Below, piece by piece: positions 5,454 to 6,675 of a stretch of DNA of 6,675 nt. Position 1 is the stretch's first letter; every line of letters begins with the position of its first letter. The translations under genes and the position numbers were made by a program. The stretch is from Bacillota bacterium (lineage in GTDB: Bacteria; Armatimonadota; Hebobacteria; Hebobacterales; Hebobacteraceae): NCBI GenBank assembly GCA_030597345.1, contig JAUVSA010000119.1, positions 1 to 6,675 of the forward strand, in the 5' to 3' direction. The notes below the pieces were generated by a model. It saw nothing but the letters and a program-made list of their open reading frames with translations, ran no database searches and was not told where the DNA came from.

Positions 5454-6675
5454 GCGACTGCTCGCGCGGCCGCGGTGCAGCAGGCGGGCGCCGACGGATC
5501 CTGCTTCTCCTCGTTGCTGCTGTGGTGTGGACACTGCTCTCCTGCTACCCCAACCCGGTGGTGCTCGTTCGGAACCTGGGGCGGTATCGCCAGCTCCCGA
5601 TTGACCCAGAGGTGGAGCGGAAGATGGGGTGGGACTTGCCCTCGCGCGCGGCGAGCATCGAGTTCTTCGTGGACAGCCTGTTGGTGCCCGCCCCGGACTG
5701 GAAGACGTACCGAGTCCCGTGGTATGTGCCGACCGCCCTGGAGGCGGCGCGGACCTCCCACGGGGACTGTGAGTCCAAGACGATCTTGCTGGCCAGTCTA
5801 CTGGAGGGCAAGGGCCTTCCGTACGAGATTCGCGCCTCTTTCACTCACATCTGGGTGGACTACGCGGGGCGGCGGGAGCGGCCGGGAGAGACTCGGGAGC
5901 TGGCCTACCTGGAGGGCGAGCAGGGCCGCCTTCGGGTGCACTGGCCGGACAAAGTGGAGTGGCGAGAGGCGATGGCCGCGCAGCGAGAGCAACTGTGGGA
6001 CGCGATGCCCACTGCGCGCAAGGCCCTCTGGCTCCTCGGCCTTCTGTGGATTGGACTGGGCGCGGCGCTGCTGAGCGGATCGGTCCCGGAGGGGGATCAC
6101 ACGTCGCAGTGGCGACCGAGGAGGCGCGACTACTTCTGGCGTGCGGCCGGCTTCGCGGCGCTCGTGCTCGCCCTTACGTCAGTTGTGCTGATGTCCTTAC
6201 ATCACTACGGCCGCGTCTGGTGGACAACGGCGGGGCTGCGAGAAGCAGTCGCCATGTCCGTTACAGCGGGAGCCTTCCTCGCCTGGCTGACGATGCTGCG
6301 CGCGCGGCGGGCCGTCACGGTGGCAGATGGCGGATCGCGCCTCATTGTGCACTCCTCCTTAGGTCTGTGGCGGAAGGAGCGGGCGGTGGAATCCGCCAAG
6401 ATCACTCATCTCGAACTCATGCCATCCGCGGCCGGATACCGACCCTGGACGATCTCCGCCGCCCTGCGAACTGGGGAGTGCGTTCGGCTGCTGCACTACG
6501 GCCAGGAGCTGCCCGCGCGCGCCGCTCTTCGAAGCCTCGGCCTTTCGCTTTCCCGCCCCCTGCTGGTTCGCGGTGATGGCGGGGAGACACGAACGATGGC
6601 CGAAGAGATACCGCTCTCGCTGCGCGAGCGCGCCGTCCGTCGGCTCCAGGCTCCCGAGAAACCGAGGCCGCGCGG
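5450..6675 (+). CDS. Membrane-anchored transglutaminase-like protein with C-terminal PH-like region (partial, runs off right edge)
   Basis: The frame from GTG 5450 has no stop for 408 codons and continues past the window. Residues 12-31 (GGRRRILLLLVAAVVWTLLS) form a membrane anchor or signal; LLSC at 29-32 is a possible but imperfect lipobox. The transglutaminase-like core is at about 85-140, with nucleophile Cys107 in HGDCESKTILLASLLEGKGL and His133 in FTHIWVDY. The third acidic residue is not clear. Further membrane segments lie at about 192-209, 229-250 and 262-284. Arg-rich stretches at the N-terminus, at RPRRR (222-226) and at RARRA (284-288) put the enzyme domain outside and the C-terminus inside. 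Residues 288-365 (SRLIVHSSLGLWRKERAVES and beyond) are strand-rich and resemble a bacterial PH domain, which is tentative. The substrate is unknown; relatives include proteases, peptidases and cross-linking enzymes. Confidence 0.85.
   Translation, partial: MSDCSRGRGAAGGRRRILLLLVAAVVWTLLSCYPNPVVLVRNLGRYRQLPIDPEVERKMGWDLPSRAASIEFFVDSLLVPAPDWKTYRVPWYVPTALEAARTSHGDCESKTILLASLLEGKGLPYEIRASFTHIWVDYAGRRERPGETRELAYLEGEQGRLRVHWPDKVEWREAMAAQREQLWDAMPTARKALWLLGLLWIGLGAALLSGSVPEGDHTSQWRPRRRDYFWRAAGFAALVLALTSVVLMSLHHYGRVWWTTAGLREAVAMSVTAGAFLAWLTMLRARRAVTVADGGSRLIVHSSLGLWRKERAVESAKITHLELMPSAAGYRPWTISAALRTGECVRLLHYGQELPARAALRSLGLSLSRPLLVRGDGGETRTMAEEIPLSLRERAVRRLQAPEKPRPR

Noticed and set aside
4824..5534. 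236-codon minus-strand open frame
   Set aside because: It is antisense to the Mut7-C RNase gene, which has clear family motifs on the plus strand.
5475..6074. Plus-strand open frames at 5475-6074 and 5959-6576
   Set aside because: They are out-of-frame shadows of the transglutaminase-like gene. The frame from 5450 has the catalytic motif, membrane segments and a ribosome site.

Overview
The window is GC-rich bacterial chromosomal DNA with a compact, ordinary housekeeping layout. There are no mobile elements, tRNA or rRNA genes, or CRISPR arrays. The secA-prfB gene order, the strong AGGAGGTGAT-type ribosome binding sites, the heavy use of GTG starts and a secA promoter with a TATAAT -10 all point to an ordinary bacterium. 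The order secA-prfB is known from Bacillus subtilis and many other bacteria. SecA has a large insertion in its second nucleotide-binding domain, of a kind I also recall from Thermus SecA. That makes a deep-branching, possibly thermophilic lineage (Deinococcus-Thermus, Chloroflexota or Armatimonadota-like) plausible, but the sequence alone does not fix the phylum.

Left part, minus strand, read from position 4827 down to 1. secA (4827-1468) encodes the preprotein translocase ATPase. After 58 bases comes prfB (1409-281), release factor 2, which is split by the classical autoregulatory +1 frameshift at an in-frame TGA. After a 77-base gap holding two small tetraloop hairpins comes the start of an exported protein that runs off the left edge. 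It resembles the C-terminal domain of 5'-nucleotidases but has no metallophosphatase domain in front of it.

Centre, 4828-4967. A divergent intergenic region carries a near-consensus promoter for secA (CTGACA, 17 bp, TATAAT). A perfect CCTGAC-N6-GTCAGG palindrome overlaps its -35 box. A 9-bp perfect hairpin followed by five U lies at the predicted 5' end of the secA mRNA, directly before a weak Shine-Dalgarno sequence.

Right part, plus strand. A Mut7-C family PIN-like RNase with a zinc ribbon (4968-5453) overlaps by four bases (GTGA) a gene that stays open to the right edge (5450->6675). The second gene encodes a membrane-anchored transglutaminase-like protein with four predicted membrane segments and a beta-rich C-terminal region resembling a bacterial PH domain. 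The overlap and its own Shine-Dalgarno sequence suggest the two are translationally coupled.

I found no clearly new multi-gene system. The points most worth following are the secA leader and operator, the SecA insertion, the RNase-transglutaminase pair, and the stand-alone nucleotidase C-domain.
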